From Macrocybe gigantea (lineage: Eukaryota > Basidiomycota > Agaricomycetes > Agaricales > Callistosporiaceae): a DNA stretch of 64,000 bases. The notes beneath the pieces were generated by a model. The model made no database searches. It saw nothing but the letters and a program-made list of their open reading frames with translations, and was not told the DNA's origin. How positions within the stretch are numbered: position 1 is the first letter of the stretch; every line of letters starts with the position of its first letter. Positions 40,677-51,985 of this stretch are shown here, piece after piece. Position numbers and translations under genes: made by a program. The stretch is from assembly GCA_011319805.1 (NCBI GenBank), contig SJRY01000319.1:1-64000 (forward strand), written 5' to 3'.

Positions 40677-43531
40677 ATGATGCCCAGCCACTTCCAGGAA
40701 CCCCGCGGCGCTCAGGCGAGCCCAAGAGTCGAGCCCGAAGTCACGCGACCCGTCGCAGGAGATCAGCCAACGACGGAAAGAGACTCTGAGTGCAACCGCG
40801 ACCAGGAAGGGCAACAAAGTCAGGTGGAAACAGGTCTACTCGCCGAGCTTAAGAATGGTTCCAAGAAAAGGACCCGGTGAGGTTCAGATCCAGCTGAGCA
40901 GTGGCTTTCGCAAGCTGACATATTCTATACACAGAAATACGGAATACACGCCTTTCCATAACATCGCGAAATGGATTTTGCACAGTGAGAGCACGTTCAT
41001 TGATTTTTCAGAGCTATGGAACACGGGCTTCCTGACCGACATGGACGATGAGACCTTGTACATGCGTGATCATGAGATGGTACAGTTACTCTATGCTCAT
41101 CTCTTTCAGATCACCAGCTCCAGATGCAAAGCGCGAAGAATTGTTGCGCATATACAGGATCATGTGGGCGTCAATCAGCGGTTTCGAAGATTACATGGGC
41201 AAACTGATGGAACAGCCGCATCGACTGGTGGACTTGACAGACAAGGTAATCATATGCGCATATACCCAAACTAGCACTAACTGCATGCTCTGTCAGATGA
41301 AGAACTCGGCAAGCCAGGCTCGCAGCGAAGATACGTCGAGCCTCAAAGACGCGTTTATTGACCTTGTCGCCAGGGATATTCCAGGTCAGCAAATAGACCC
41401 CCCCATTCTCGTGGGCGACAGAAAGGAGGGCCGTCGCGGATTCCATCATCCGGTCCTGGCGCGGTTGCTTTGCCCAGTCGATCGCCTCGAAGAATTCGAT
41501 GCCGATCCAGAGAAGCAAGTTTTTTTATTTTTCAAAGTTCAAATGCTACTAATTAGGGTATTACCCAGCACTATGCTCAGGTTCCTCAACGACAGAAGCC
41601 TCCTGAATCCGCAGGACCCTGTCGTGTTCATGTATGAAGAGAACGGGGATAATTTCGACATGGCCAACATAGGGCATGGCCTTTGCAAAGGTCCGCTTCT
41701 GGTCCGCGTACGTGATCTGCAGGTCTCGCGATTTTTGATTGGACTGCCGCCCCTTGCAGGTCTGGAAACACTTGTTCACATCGCCATCTTCGGCGTCGAA
41801 GGAAGCACCCGGGCGAACCAGGACCCGTTCAAGTCAAGCGAAGAAACACAGGATGAAGGAGGTGACGCCAGCGAGCATCGCGTATGCAGCAATGCACGTA
41901 AGTCTCCTGATCGTGTCAGCACAGTGCTACTAGTTCTTTTTTTAGGTGCGATATCTCCTCTCCGAGCAAGAGGATTGGCGACTGGACGAAGCGACTTGGG
42001 GGAATGCACGATTTTACGAAATGGTGCTCAGCCTGTTCAATAACAGGCAATGGAAATGGTGTATAGACACCTTGGACTGGTGGAACAGGTATGATATCAC
42101 ATTGTTGGATAAGACTTGTTATTACAGAGTTACACGACCCGATAGGCAGGTATTCTCCACGGAACAACTCGCGCTCAATGGCAAGCAGGTGCAGGCGTGC
42201 CCCTCAGCTCTTCTCTTAGCTTTCCAGGAACAAGAAGAGCTCGTAAACTCGCCGTGTGGCCTGATCAGTGGTGAGTCCAAGACCCAGATCTCACGAAGTC
42301 CAAGACAATTATACTCTACAGCTGGAAATCAAGCCGCGGCACACAAACGGTCACACAGACCGCTGTCGTCAAGCATGGCGAGCAGCTCCCGTCGGTCCCG
42401 GCATACCTCCAGCCCACTGCTGCCACACAACGAAGATGAAGATGAAGATGAAGACAAAGATGACGCTGACGACGAAGACCATGGCAATCGAGGCTATGGC
42501 AACCACGGTCCACGCAATGAATACAAAGATGAAGACGAAGACTATCACAGGCGTCTCTCCCGATGCTACGACAACCACGACCGACATCTTCCTTTGCCGA
42601 GGAGCCTGGCGATTCAGATAAGCCACCACCAACAAAATCGCATGGACCCGGTACGTTGAGTCCATCTTGTTGAATGCGCACCACTCAGGGAAAGGCACAG
42701 ATGGCAAGGTCCCACAGAAAATATCCGCCGCCCAATCGACGATTCCAGGATCCCTCTGGAGATGAGAATGCGGCCGACTTGCGACAATCGCGACCTCATA
42801 CAGCAGACGCGTCAAGTACTCTCTCCCCCCTGTGACAGACGAGGCCCGGAACTCAAAAACCGATGTGCCGACCCTCTCCCATCCCAATCCCGGAGCGAAG
42901 AGGTATTCAATGGGGTCGTCATCACGGCCCTGACATCCCTCCGCCCCAGGGCAACAATGTGCAGGATGACTTGCTTCCTGGAGATACCGTGAGGGGGACA
43001 GGACCCGAACCTCAGCAAGAAGGGCCTCTGCAGAGCCCTGAAGCTAATAATGGTTCGTGTCAATAATCATTCCTTACTAGACTGAAATCTATCTACACAG
43101 AAGCAACAGGCAACGTCACTCCCCGCCGTGCACCCAACCTTGATCCCAACTCTGATCCCTGGCTCAATTCTCCATCAGATGAAGACCCGCGACTCAAATT
43201 CAATGACGACATGCTGCAGGCACCTGAGCCACTGAAAGGTGACATGTCCGACATGCCCCCGAGTCCTATGAGCGACCTCTCCGCTCAGGAACAAGAACCC
43301 GTCAATGTGCCGCCTCCAGCACCAAGTGTTCATGGCGCCAAAAGGTCAGCCGCAAGTACTCGCAGACGCCGCATATCAAAAAGGGCGCACGGACGCGGCG
43401 GAGCGACCGATACGCAAGGGCGCCCCGCATCCCCAATGCCCAACATGACCACCGGCAAATTGCCTGCGGTGCGAGGCCGACGCCGAGGACGTGCAAAGAG
43501 AGGCACGGTGACATCGCGAAAGAAGAATTGA
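40677..43531 (+). CDS. DUF6698-type protein, transposon cargo
   Basis: Multi-exon plus-strand gene starting 205 bases after the SPT5-like stop. Start MMPSHFQEPRGAQASPRVEP at 40677 (or the next codon). The conserved middle has KREELLRIYRIMWASISGFE, SLKDAFIDLVARDI, GRRGFHHPVLARLLCPVDRL, FTSPSSASKEAPGRTRTRSS, KEVTPASIAYAAMHVRYLLS and the DWWNR-QVF junction. These are landmarks of the DUF6698 family, abundant in agaric genomes and of unknown function. A low-complexity acidic region (42440-42540) and a basic C-terminus (RRRRISKRAHGRG; GRRRGRAKRGT) suggest nuclear location. The same strand and short gap tie it to the SPT5-like gene. Exon borders are only partly resolved. Confidence 0.72.
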
Positions 43532-43639
43532 TGGTGGCTTTGTCTGTATTCTCTCCCTCCCTTCCTCCATGCTTGATGTGCTCCTTTGCTGTCTTTCCTT
43601 TTTTATTGCATGTATATAACATTGACAATGATACATTTG

Positions 43640-44093
43640 TACTGATCAATGTGGGATTGTAAGAAATCTAATGCCAGCATAAAAAAAAAAGCCCATAATC
43701 CAGGCTTTCTTCCATTGAAATGTATTGCAATGTAGAGTTGTAACAATCTTGTATGGTAGAAATAAAATTGGATACATTGTATAGTAGAGCTAAAAATGGA
43801 TAACATTGTATGGTAGGGATAAAAATGGATAACATTGTATGGTTGAGCTAAAAATGGATAACATTGTATGGTAGAGATAATCTTGTATGGTCAAGCTAAA
43901 ATTGGATAACATTGTATGGTAGGGATAATCTTGTATGGTCTTACAATTTTGCTAGTATCCTTGCAAGGTCTACTATCTTAAGTTTACTATACAATGTTAA
44001 TACAAAATTGCCTAGTAATTGTTGCCTTGTGAGGCAATGTATACTAGCCTAATAAAATTGGATACAATGTGGACAATGGTGACAATGTATTGC
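43640..44093. repeat. Right subterminal tandem repeats of the Plavaka element
   Basis: Direct repeats of a unit like GGATAACATTGTATGGTAG with period near 30-40 bases between about 43765 and 43945, then looser copies. They share ACAATG and CAATTTT words with the left end. The last 36 bases of the element lie beyond the Harbinger insertion (47818-47853). Confidence 0.75.
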
Positions 44094-44369
44094 AATAGGG
44101 TGTTTCAAACCAGCCATTTTGAGACCCATTTTGGTCTTCCTGTTGATGTCCATTTTGACGATTTTCGCGTGAAATCTTGAAAAATGAAATCCAAAATGAA
44201 GGCCAGCAGGGGCTCAAAATGGGCTACTTTGAAACCCCCCGACTTGAAAATCGTTCGAAATGGAGTCCAAAATGGATTCTACCTTTCACGGCAGCTGACC
44301 GGCAGCTTTTTTTTTTCGAACTCCGTTTCTGTCCTGTCCCAGTACACTGTCAGCGCTATCGCCGTTGTT

Positions 44370-45961
44370 ATGCCATCCATTCCCCTTCGCCGCAGACTGC
44401 TCGAAGAGCTCGATGACCTGGACTGATCTGTCAAGCGTGCTAGGATCGAAAGGTATCTTGAAGACCTTCAAGTTACAGATGATATCCCTAGCCTTTCATC
44501 AGATTCCGAGTCAGACCGCAGCAACTCATCACTTTCCTCCTTGTCTGGCCTATCCAGTACCAGTGACGCTACCACTTCCGATGGAGCATCTACATCCAAT
44601 CCGGATACCTCCAGCAATTGTTCTGACATCTCTTTCTCCATATCCGAGCTCGAGGACTACTGGTACAGTGTCTTCGATGCCGAGCTCAATGCTCTCTGAG
44701 AAGAGATCCTAACAACCCGTGTCCTGATGCCCAATCCTCCAATCAAAAAAATTCCTCAAATTCAGCTTCTCGATGAATGGAGAAAAGGAAACCCTGATCA
44801 GTATCGAAGCAAGGTTCGCGTCGACCCAGCCACGTTCGATGGGATCCTTGCAAAAATAGACCACCACCCGATTTTCCATAACGACTCGAACTCGGTGCAA
44901 ACACCCATCGCCACTCAACTCGCTGTCTTCCTCTTTCGGGCAGGGCACTATGGAAATGCTGCGACGCCTGAGGCTATTGGTCACTGGGCCGGGATGAGCT
45001 CGGGGTCAGTGGTCAACTGCACCAACCGTATTTTGGTGGCTTTGTTGGCCTTGCATGACGAATATGTCCGCCTTCCAACAGAGCATGAGAAAGAACATGC
45101 GAAAAACTGGGTCGTGGCACAGGTGTGTCTGGAATGGCGAAACGGTTTTCTTATGGCAGATGGCACCAAGTTTCCACTTTTCCAAAGGCCAGGGCTACAC
45201 GGAGATACGTGGTTTGATAAGAATAAGAATTATTCTATGGATTGTCAAGTAAGTAGTTCTTCTAGAATCTGATGTTTCGTTTTCTCACTCTGAGTAGCTT
45301 GTGATTTTGCCAGATTCTCTTCAGATTGTTGACTACGCACTTGGTTATACAGAAAGTGTCCATGATTCCTGGGCATTTCGCAGCACCCGAGCATTCAAGG
45401 AACACGAGACAATTTTTGCAGATGGAGAATGGATGTGGGCTGATTCTGCGTATCCAGCTGAACTCTGGTCTGTATCGCCATTCAAGAAGCCAGTTGGTGG
45501 CGAGCTTACTCCGAACCAATGGACGTTTAACTATCACGTTTCAAAGGTGAGTGAATGCAGTCGTTTTTATAATCAATACCTCAGTATTGACTTACTAGGT
45601 TCGGATACGTGCAGAGCATGCTATTGGGCTTCTGAAAGGACGATTCCAAGCTCTTCGAGAGCTCCGAATACAAATCGATACGCAAAAGTGCCACAGATGG
45701 GCTGTGTTATTTGTTCGGTGTTGTATTATCTTGCATAACCTCATAATTCATCTTGAAGGTGATGATTATGATACGGATTTTCGAGAAGAGCTATTGGAGC
45801 AAGGGCAAGACTATGAGCCTGCTTACGAGAGTGATAACACAGATGGAGATGATGAAGTTCACAGAGCACGACAGCGTGTTGAGACTGTTGGTCATCGCTT
45901 TCGAAGACAAATCATGGAACGTCTATTCAGTAGTCCAACTAGTGGTGCTGTCCGTAGATAG
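44370..45961 (+). pseudogene. PIF/Harbinger DDE transposase
   Basis: The catalytic frame runs in exons to 45248, 45298-45546 and 45599-45961. An ATG at 44727 opens an uninterrupted 377-residue protein, but the same frame continues upstream to MPSIPLRRRLLEELDD at 44370 through two TGA codons (44424 and 44697), each where Arg would fit, so the full-length form is probably broken. Catalytic triad: MADGTKFPL, WADSAYPAELW, RAEHAIGLLKGRF. Also RCCIILHNLI near the end. These match the DDE_Tnp_4 family. If the shorter start works, the transposase could still be active. Confidence 0.85.
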
Positions 45962-46008
45962 GTGTCGTAAGCTAGGTGTAACCCAAGTTCTAAACTTCTA
46001 CCACTAAA

Positions 46009-47522
46009 TCAAAAATTGGTATGCGAATCATGGCCACTTGGTGTCGGGAGGAATAAGCCTGAGCTTGTTTCTGAATCCACATTAGTATCATGAAACGTGA
46101 AAGGAGTTTGATGCGACATTTGTGTCTGCTGGCTTGGACCAGCAACTACCAGTTGTTGCATGCGAGCCAGTTCAATTTGCAGGCGGATCATGCGTTCTTG
46201 ATGCTGATGTTCCTTGTCTTGTAGATGCTCTTTCTGAAGAAGCGTGCGCTCTTCAGCCTGATAGCGAAGCTGCTGACACTTTTGTTCATGTTCTGCATTT
46301 AATTTCTGGCGTTTGACATCTAGCGATGCAGTCTTATAAGCGAGCTTCTGCTTTGTAAGATCAACGAGCTTTGCATGAGTAATCGCCTCATCCTGTATAC
46401 TGTCAACATGGCCACGTTTAGAGCCTGACAACTTCTTCATTCCACGTTGTGATACTGGTTTGGGAGCAGTGCTGATTGATGAGACTGATGTTGAGCGTGA
46501 ATAAGAGAAGCAGGAATTAGCTGCAAATGAGGAAGTATCGCCGGAGTCCAATACTGCATCTGATGTCTTGTTCTCAGAACTGAGATTATCCTAATATGTT
46601 TTGAGCGAATTATAGATGAAGAGCTTGATCAGCGACTCACATCGTCCTCAGGGTCTTCTTCCTTTTCTCCAATCAAGGCTGGAATGTCACGATCACTATC
46701 CATCACCTCTTTGTCACTCTCTTGACTCTCGTTGTCCAGGCTGATTTCCATGGACTGATAAAGCAATTCCATAGCCTCTGCTTCGAGATTCTGTCCAGGT
46801 TCTGATGAAACTGTATATGGATTGAAATTGGGAAGCATTCTCCAAAAACCATGGAGACGCTGCCAGTAGGGAAACTTCTCAGTGAGCTGGACTGAATTTC
46901 TAGTAAATAAAAGTGAATAGGATATAGACAAACAACAGCTCACCAATTTGATTTGACAGTAGTGATCCTGGTGTGATATCCTCTACTTTCAAACCTGCAC
47001 CTGTTTGACCAATGGTACAATTGACTTCACGGTACTTTTGCTTCAGCCTAACATCCCGAATTTCAGCAAGCATTGCCTTAGACAAAGTGAAAACACGTAC
47101 GTTCCGATTCTATTCTCCACTGACTTGACATACTTGTCCGGATTAGATTTGTAGTCGTCCTGGATGGCCTTGTTGGCATCTTGTGAGAAGACAAACTCGG
47201 TGATTTTTGCATGAAAGGCCGTCTTTGTACCCTTGGCTACATGCTGTGAGCGGTTTTCTTCCTTGGCGTCTTGGGCTGAGTCAGAAAACAGCTTTTGACG
47301 ATCGGCTGGATTTTGCTCAAGCCAGTCCAACAAGCAGTCCGTCCGAGTCGGGTCCTTCTCCCAGTAGATTTTTGGACCTTTCGTGGTAACTTCCTTTGGC
47401 GTTGCTAAGGTCCCACCATCAACAGGTGTAGTCACAGCATTGGACCTCCGGTTGCACTGTCCCTGCGAGCTGGGAGCCGAGGAGGAGGATTTGTTTTTGG
47501 ATTTAGCCCATTTCTGTGCCAT
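46009..47522 (-). CDS. Myb/SANT-like accessory protein of the Harbinger element
   Basis: Start MAQKWAKSKNKSSSSAPSS at 47522. First exon: WEKDPTRTDCLLDWLEQNP, RQKLFSDSAQDAKEE, KTAFHAKITEFVFSQD, the trihelix-type DNA-binding part. Following exons: AMLAEIRDVRLKQKYREVN with PGSLLSNQI, then FPYWQRLHGFWRMLPNFNPY and an acidic run. The last exon (46551-46009) has a basic patch, a Gln/Glu-rich coiled coil (RQKLNAEHEQKCQQLRYQAE) and the end SGHDSHTNF. In Harbinger elements this partner brings the transposase to the ends. No stop was noticed. Confidence 0.75.
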
Positions 47523-47855
47523 ATGCTCGGAAGGATGTCAAGCAACGAGTCATGGTGGTGGAACAAGGACACGTCACGAAGATCCACGTTCTTGGTCCCT
47601 AGAAAATTGAACTCCGCATGTCTGATAGTCCTGCCAGGTAGTCCAACAGGAGAGACAAAATGGCCATGTTGTGCAAAAGGACCTTCGTCATCCATTTTGA
47701 TGAAAACATCCATTTTGGACTTCATTTTCGTTCTCATTTCGGTCAAAATGGAATTCATCAGGAGATTCAGAATGGGGTCAAAATGGATTCAAAATGGCTA
47801 CTCTGAAACACCCTAATGTATTCTAATGTATTTTACAGGACATTTTGCTGATGGT

Positions 47856-47945
47856 AGCGCTAGGCTTAATATTCCATTTGCCATCGTCTTAAAACACTCT
47901 CGCACATAGTCTGCCCGAGTCCTTTAAGATTCATCTAGCCTAACA
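47856..47945 (+). repeat. Solo LTR, right fragment
   Basis: AGCGCTAGGCTTAATATTCC to CCTAACA; joined to 18784-19011 it makes a 318-bp LTR of the gypsy A family. It is followed by CTTTC (47946-47950) and the 7TM exon. Confidence 0.88.
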
Positions 47946-49099
47946 CTTTCCATAATGTTTGCCTTGGCCAGTGCCGATGTTGCGCTATCATTCACCTTCG
48001 TCCACTGTAATGGATTTCTGCAATCATGGCAAGAAGTACAGCAAAATGATGGCAAAAAATATCTGGACCACCTTTCAATGATCAAATCCTACATCTTTGT
48101 CAGTGCTAAGTACGTTTTCAAGACTCTCTGATTATATGATAGCTCATTTTTTTCAGCTTGGTAGTTGACATGCTTCTGGTAATGTTGGGATTCTGGGCCT
48201 CCTTTCTACTCATCTAACTGGTGCTTTTTCAGGTCCACCGCTGTTACATAGTCTGGGGCAAAACTAGATTTGCAATCTTGCTCTCTGTACCGTTAATCAT
48301 TGTGCAGACCGGTCAGTCAGATATGGGAGGGCAGTCATGTTCTTGTCAAATTCACACTATCATTATGTGGCTGCCGCCCGGGTCAACATTGCCACTGTTT
48401 ACACTCAGAGGGTGTTATTCCTGGTGTTGATACTTGTCGTGAATTTTCTCATGAAAGGCGTGACCGGTACGTTTTAACACACCCTGTGGAGGTCTACCGT
48501 GCTCAGCATCAGTATGAAGCTGCTCGCATATTGTGGCTGGCCCGCCATGTCCGCCAGAGCGTTGATCGTAGCGAGCTGAAACATTATCACATTATTGTTG
48601 CCGTCATGTGAGTACCAGTAATGTCCTTGTATATTCACTGAAGCTGACATCCTCGTCAGAATCGAATCTGGCTCACTGTACACCATATCCGTGCTTCTGA
48701 TGTTCGTGTGTGGTCGGAATGTCAGTCTCATGCACTCTATCTTGAGAATATTTTCTCATATCATGTCCTTAGATGCATTTCTATTTCATAATGGCGCGAA
48801 TTGTTGTACGTATACGGTCATTGACGAAATGCAGAAAAGAAACTTATTCAGGCAATAGGGTATAATGCCTGCATTGATGTTCATCCAAGTGGAGCTCTCC
48901 CATAGGGGTAACAGAGAAGTGACCGAAGTACCTGGACCGCTGCGCTCCGTTGGTGAGGAAACCGGTACCGACTTAGCCACATACCAGCCCATTGCAGACG
49001 AGGTCATATCACCCAGGATCACGGAAGAAAAGCCTGCGAAAAGCTGTCTTGCACGGTTGCTCCCGTTCTCTATCCCATAGGACATTATCCAGTGCAGCG

Positions 49100-49570
49100 T
49101 CTTTGTGTGGAGCATCCTATGTTCTATACCCCTGTTTACACTGTCTCTGTATGGAAGGACCGGCTCGATACGACAGAAATGAACTTTTCAACAGACCCGT
49201 TGTCCCAAGCGTTGTTCCACTTGAGCGTCGCACCACCATCCCGAGGAAAAACTGGTGCGCTTGGCACTCCGGCCCCCATGGTGGGAATTAGTCGGTGCTG
49301 ACTTCGTTTCCAAAGTAGGTAGCCAATGCCATACGGCAGATCAGCCTGGCTTCTATATAGCTCCCGTCGACATTCTGATCTTTACCATAACGTGTCTCTA
49401 GACATCAGACGCGACACCATCTTTGCAGCGGAAAATACAAGAACGGAACTTGAAGCGCTCTTCATCTCCTCAGATCAGGTATGATCAAGTTGCCGTTGGC
49501 CGATATGAGTCTGGGAAAGATCAGAGTCATGAATATACCTCGACACCCCCGTGCCATCTAGGTCCCGCTC
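49100..49570 (-). pseudogene. Decayed 3' end of a second ribose-5-phosphate isomerase copy
   Basis: Lies downstream of 7TM gene 3 as the real isomerase lies downstream of 7TM gene 4. Aligned by eye to 51850-52320, stretches such as TTCCAAAGTAGG, GCCATA, GACATTCTGATCTTTACCAT and GTTGCCGTTG keep the order of the real gene's last exons ([20 protein letters not shown] region), but the frame has stops. It is a relic of a block duplication. Confidence 0.65.
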
Positions 49571-50398
49571 AAAATAGGCCTCAATGACATCAATAAACGC
49601 CTAGCATACAAGAATCGGGAGACTGACTGTATCTGAAGATCACGTACTTGGCCTGAGAACGGATCTCAGTGAGATGGAGCACACGCGGCTGCGCATACGA
49701 TCGCTGGGGCCCTGAGGTCAGACGGAGCGCTCAGAAGTGTTGAAGCCAGATCTTTCTAAGCAGTTCCTCATGGGGCCAATGGGTCTTGGTGGAGTTCAGC
49801 GTTCGGGGAATGAGGAAACGTGTGGGGACGATCAAGCATTCCAGTCGCTTCCGTCCTTTTCATCAACCATCACAGGTCACCTCCAAAGATGCACATCAAG
49901 ATTGATTCTTCATGTTGACGTATTTCGGTTGGATGCTTAGCGTGTACGGTGCATGTTTCGGGCTGTAAGCCAAAGTCAAGGTAGGTTTGGGTCTCGGACC
50001 TTCTGCCTGAATGCTTTTTGTTGCACATGTCATTTTGCTATGCTGGGGACAGAGGAAAGTAGAATCTGTCTCTGACACTTTCACTTCCACTGAAAGGGAT
50101 CGGTAGGTTAGATCGCCTAGCAGTCTCGAAGCTGTTTTTATCACCATGTGCTGACCTTCGGCACCGATCTAGTATTTCGCAGAGCCCAAAGGTTTCCGTG
50201 CGGGGAGGATTCTGCATACAAAATCGAGCAAGAGATCTCTTCGCGTCGAGGCGCTCATCTCTGATGTCCTGATATGAGCACCCAAGCCGCCATAAACTCC
50301 ACATCATCATCTGCTTCTTTTATGACACTGCATTTGGATGTGCGTGCAGTATATTTTACAGCACTCCTCTGCATTTCCCTGCAACAACATGGCCTTCT
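49571..50398. other. Intergenic, no gene recognised
   Basis: Small frames on both strands, none longer than 90 residues and none of a known family. The last part should hold the promoter of 7TM gene 4. Confidence 0.4.
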
Positions 50399-51842
50399 TT
50401 CTCGCTTTGTTGGAAAAACGTGCACTCTCGCCAAATACCGTGCTTTACCTCACTGTTCTGAACTCGTTCATGGTGAGGACACATCTCTGCAGTATATCTC
50501 CCACGAGAGCTGAACATGCCTGTCACAGGTAGAGGCACTTTTATATGGTAGAATGAATTTCACTTATACTCCGCGCAACTCAGAGCTTATGCCGCTTTAC
50601 AACAGGAATCCATGCGGTGTCGTTTGTTATCGTCATATACCTCCTCGCCACAAAGCCTGCTCCATCCAAAGTGATTATTTCTGCGCTCTCCGTAATGTTT
50701 TCCTTGGCAACGGCCGATATTGCGCTGTCATTCGCCTTTGTTCATCGCAACGGTTTCTTGCAATCATGGCAAGAAGCACAACAAGTGGATGGCAAAACAT
50801 ATCTGAACCACCTTTCAATAATTAAATCCTACATTTTCGTCAGTGCTAAGTGTGTTTTTTGTGATTCTCCTATTGCACCGTGGCTTACGTTCTATAGCTT
50901 AGTGGCCGATATGCTTCTGGCGAGGAACTGACAATTGTGCCTCTATCCCCGCGATCTAAAAAGTAATATTTTAGGTTTACCGCTGTTACATGGTATGGTA
51001 CCAGAGCATATATGTGATCATACTCTCTGCACCATTGATCATTGCACAAACGGGTTAGTGAGATCCCGGAAGGCAATCATTTTCAGCGTCTGGACATACA
51101 TTGTCACTAGTTCTCGGGTATATCGCCTCCCTTGACGTCAACATTGCAACCGTTTACACTCAAAGAGTGTTATTCCTGGGCCTGATACTTGTCGTGAACT
51201 TTCTCATGACGGGTGTAACTGGTATGTTCCGACCTTCTGGGCCGTTTTCTATGCATATCATTGACGATACCAAGCTTCTCATATTCTGTGGCTGGCGAGC
51301 CGTGTCGGCGAAAGTGTTGATCGTAGCGAAGTGAAGCATTATCGTATCATTGTAGCGGTCATGTAAGTGGCACGGTTCATGTTTCGTCTCATTGCCGCTT
51401 ACATCTTGTTTAGAATAGAGTCCGGCTCACTGTACACCGTATCTCTACTCTTAACATTCGTGTGCGGTCGAAACGTCAGCGTCGTGCTCCGAGTCCCTGT
51501 CTTGAAGCTAAATTTATGATTTCCATCCCACAGATGCTTTTCTATTTTATAATGGAACGAATTGTCGTAGGTGTCCGTACCATAAATCAAGACACGGGAA
51601 CTGACTTGCAATAGGGTATAATGCCTACATTGCTGTTCATCCAGGTGGAACTTTTCCACAGGGGCAGCAAGCGAATGAGCATGACTGTTCAAGGACCACT
51701 ACGCTCGATTAGCAGTAACATGGATGCTGTCACTTTAGGGACCTACCGGCCTATTGCAGAAGAGTTTGTATGGCCAATTACCGCAGAGGACAAGCATGCG
51801 AACAGCCGTTTTGCAAGGATGCTCCCACTTTCCATTCCCTAG
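50399..51842 (+). CDS. Seven-transmembrane protein 4
   Basis: Best preserved copy of the family. Exon 1 MAFFLALLEKRALSPNTVLY at 50399; mini-exon VEALLYG; then GIHAVSFVIVIYLLATKP, ALSVMFSLATADIALSF and LNHLSIIKSYIFVSAN; LVADMLL; VYRCYMVWYQSIYVIILSAP; a helix with RVLFLGLILVVNFLMTGVT; GRLWLASRVGESVDRS with HYRIIVAVI; ESGSLYTVSLLLTFVCG; and the last exon with IMPTLLFIQVELFHRG to 51842. Seven hydrophobic segments can be counted. Intron positions are shared with gene 3. Convergent with the isomerase gene, 143 bases apart. Confidence 0.72.
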
Positions 51843-51985
51843 GATGTTATCCAATGCAACGGCATAAATGTCCTGGAGCGAAGTATCCTGTATTTTACAT
51901 CCGTGTTTATACTGTCTATGTACCCAAGGACCACGACTGAATGACACCAAATATGAATCACCAATATCATGCACTGTGTTCCGCC

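Larger units (their letters stand above)
44097..47814 (+). mobile_element. PIF/Harbinger DNA transposon
   Basis: 3718 bp with imperfect inverted repeats of about 38 bp (AGGGTGTTTC at both ends) and a 3-bp duplication AAT (44094-44096 and 47815-47817). It has the classical two genes in convergent order: a DDE transposase (+) and a Myb/SANT-like partner (-). It is inserted in the subterminal repeats of the Plavaka element. Confidence 0.88.
19012..47853. mobile_element. Large Plavaka-type DNA transposon with GATA, SPT5-like and DUF6698 cargo
   Basis: Ends are CATTAGCAAAAAGTCC at 19012 and its imperfect inverse GGACATTTTGCTGATG ending at 47853. The flanking GT is repeated (19010-19011 and 47854-47855), and the host LTR is continuous when the element is removed. 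AT-rich subterminal repeats built on ACAATGTA and CAATTTT lie inside both ends. Own genes, left to right: GATA-finger gene (-), Plavaka transposase (-), SPT5-like gene (+), DUF6698-type gene (+). Without the gypsy pair (28572-40168) and the Harbinger element (44097-47814) it would be about 13.5 kb. Assignment of all four genes to one element rests on the shared borders. Confidence 0.72.
18479..49080 (+). pseudogene. Seven-transmembrane protein 3, split by 29 kb of nested mobile DNA
   Basis: Left part: exon 1 at 18479 (MSFPALLEKRALLPNTVLYL), mini-exon VEMLLYG at about 18616-18634, then an exon GIHAVSFIIAIYLLATKP that stops in YALS at 18783. Right part resumes at 47951 and reads on without stops: MFALASADVALSFTF, SWQEVQQNDGKKYL, SMIKSYIFVSAN, then VHRCYIVWGKTRF near 48235, later helix exons, and the last exon with IMPALMFIQVELSHRG ending at 49080. 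If the insertion and one CTTTC are removed the exon is continuous and equals the copy at 50399 in layout. Apart from the insertion I see no lesion, so the disruption appears recent relative to coding decay, or the right half may still be made from an inner start. Confidence 0.75.

Noticed and set aside
42316..42887. Minus frames rich in hydrophobic residues (VFVFIFVFIA)
   Set aside because: Antisense to the acidic repeat of the DUF6698-type gene.
43745..43945. Possible CRISPR-like array
   Set aside because: The repeats are AT-rich, imperfect, without unique spacers of fixed length, and lie in the subterminal zone of a transposon in a eukaryote.
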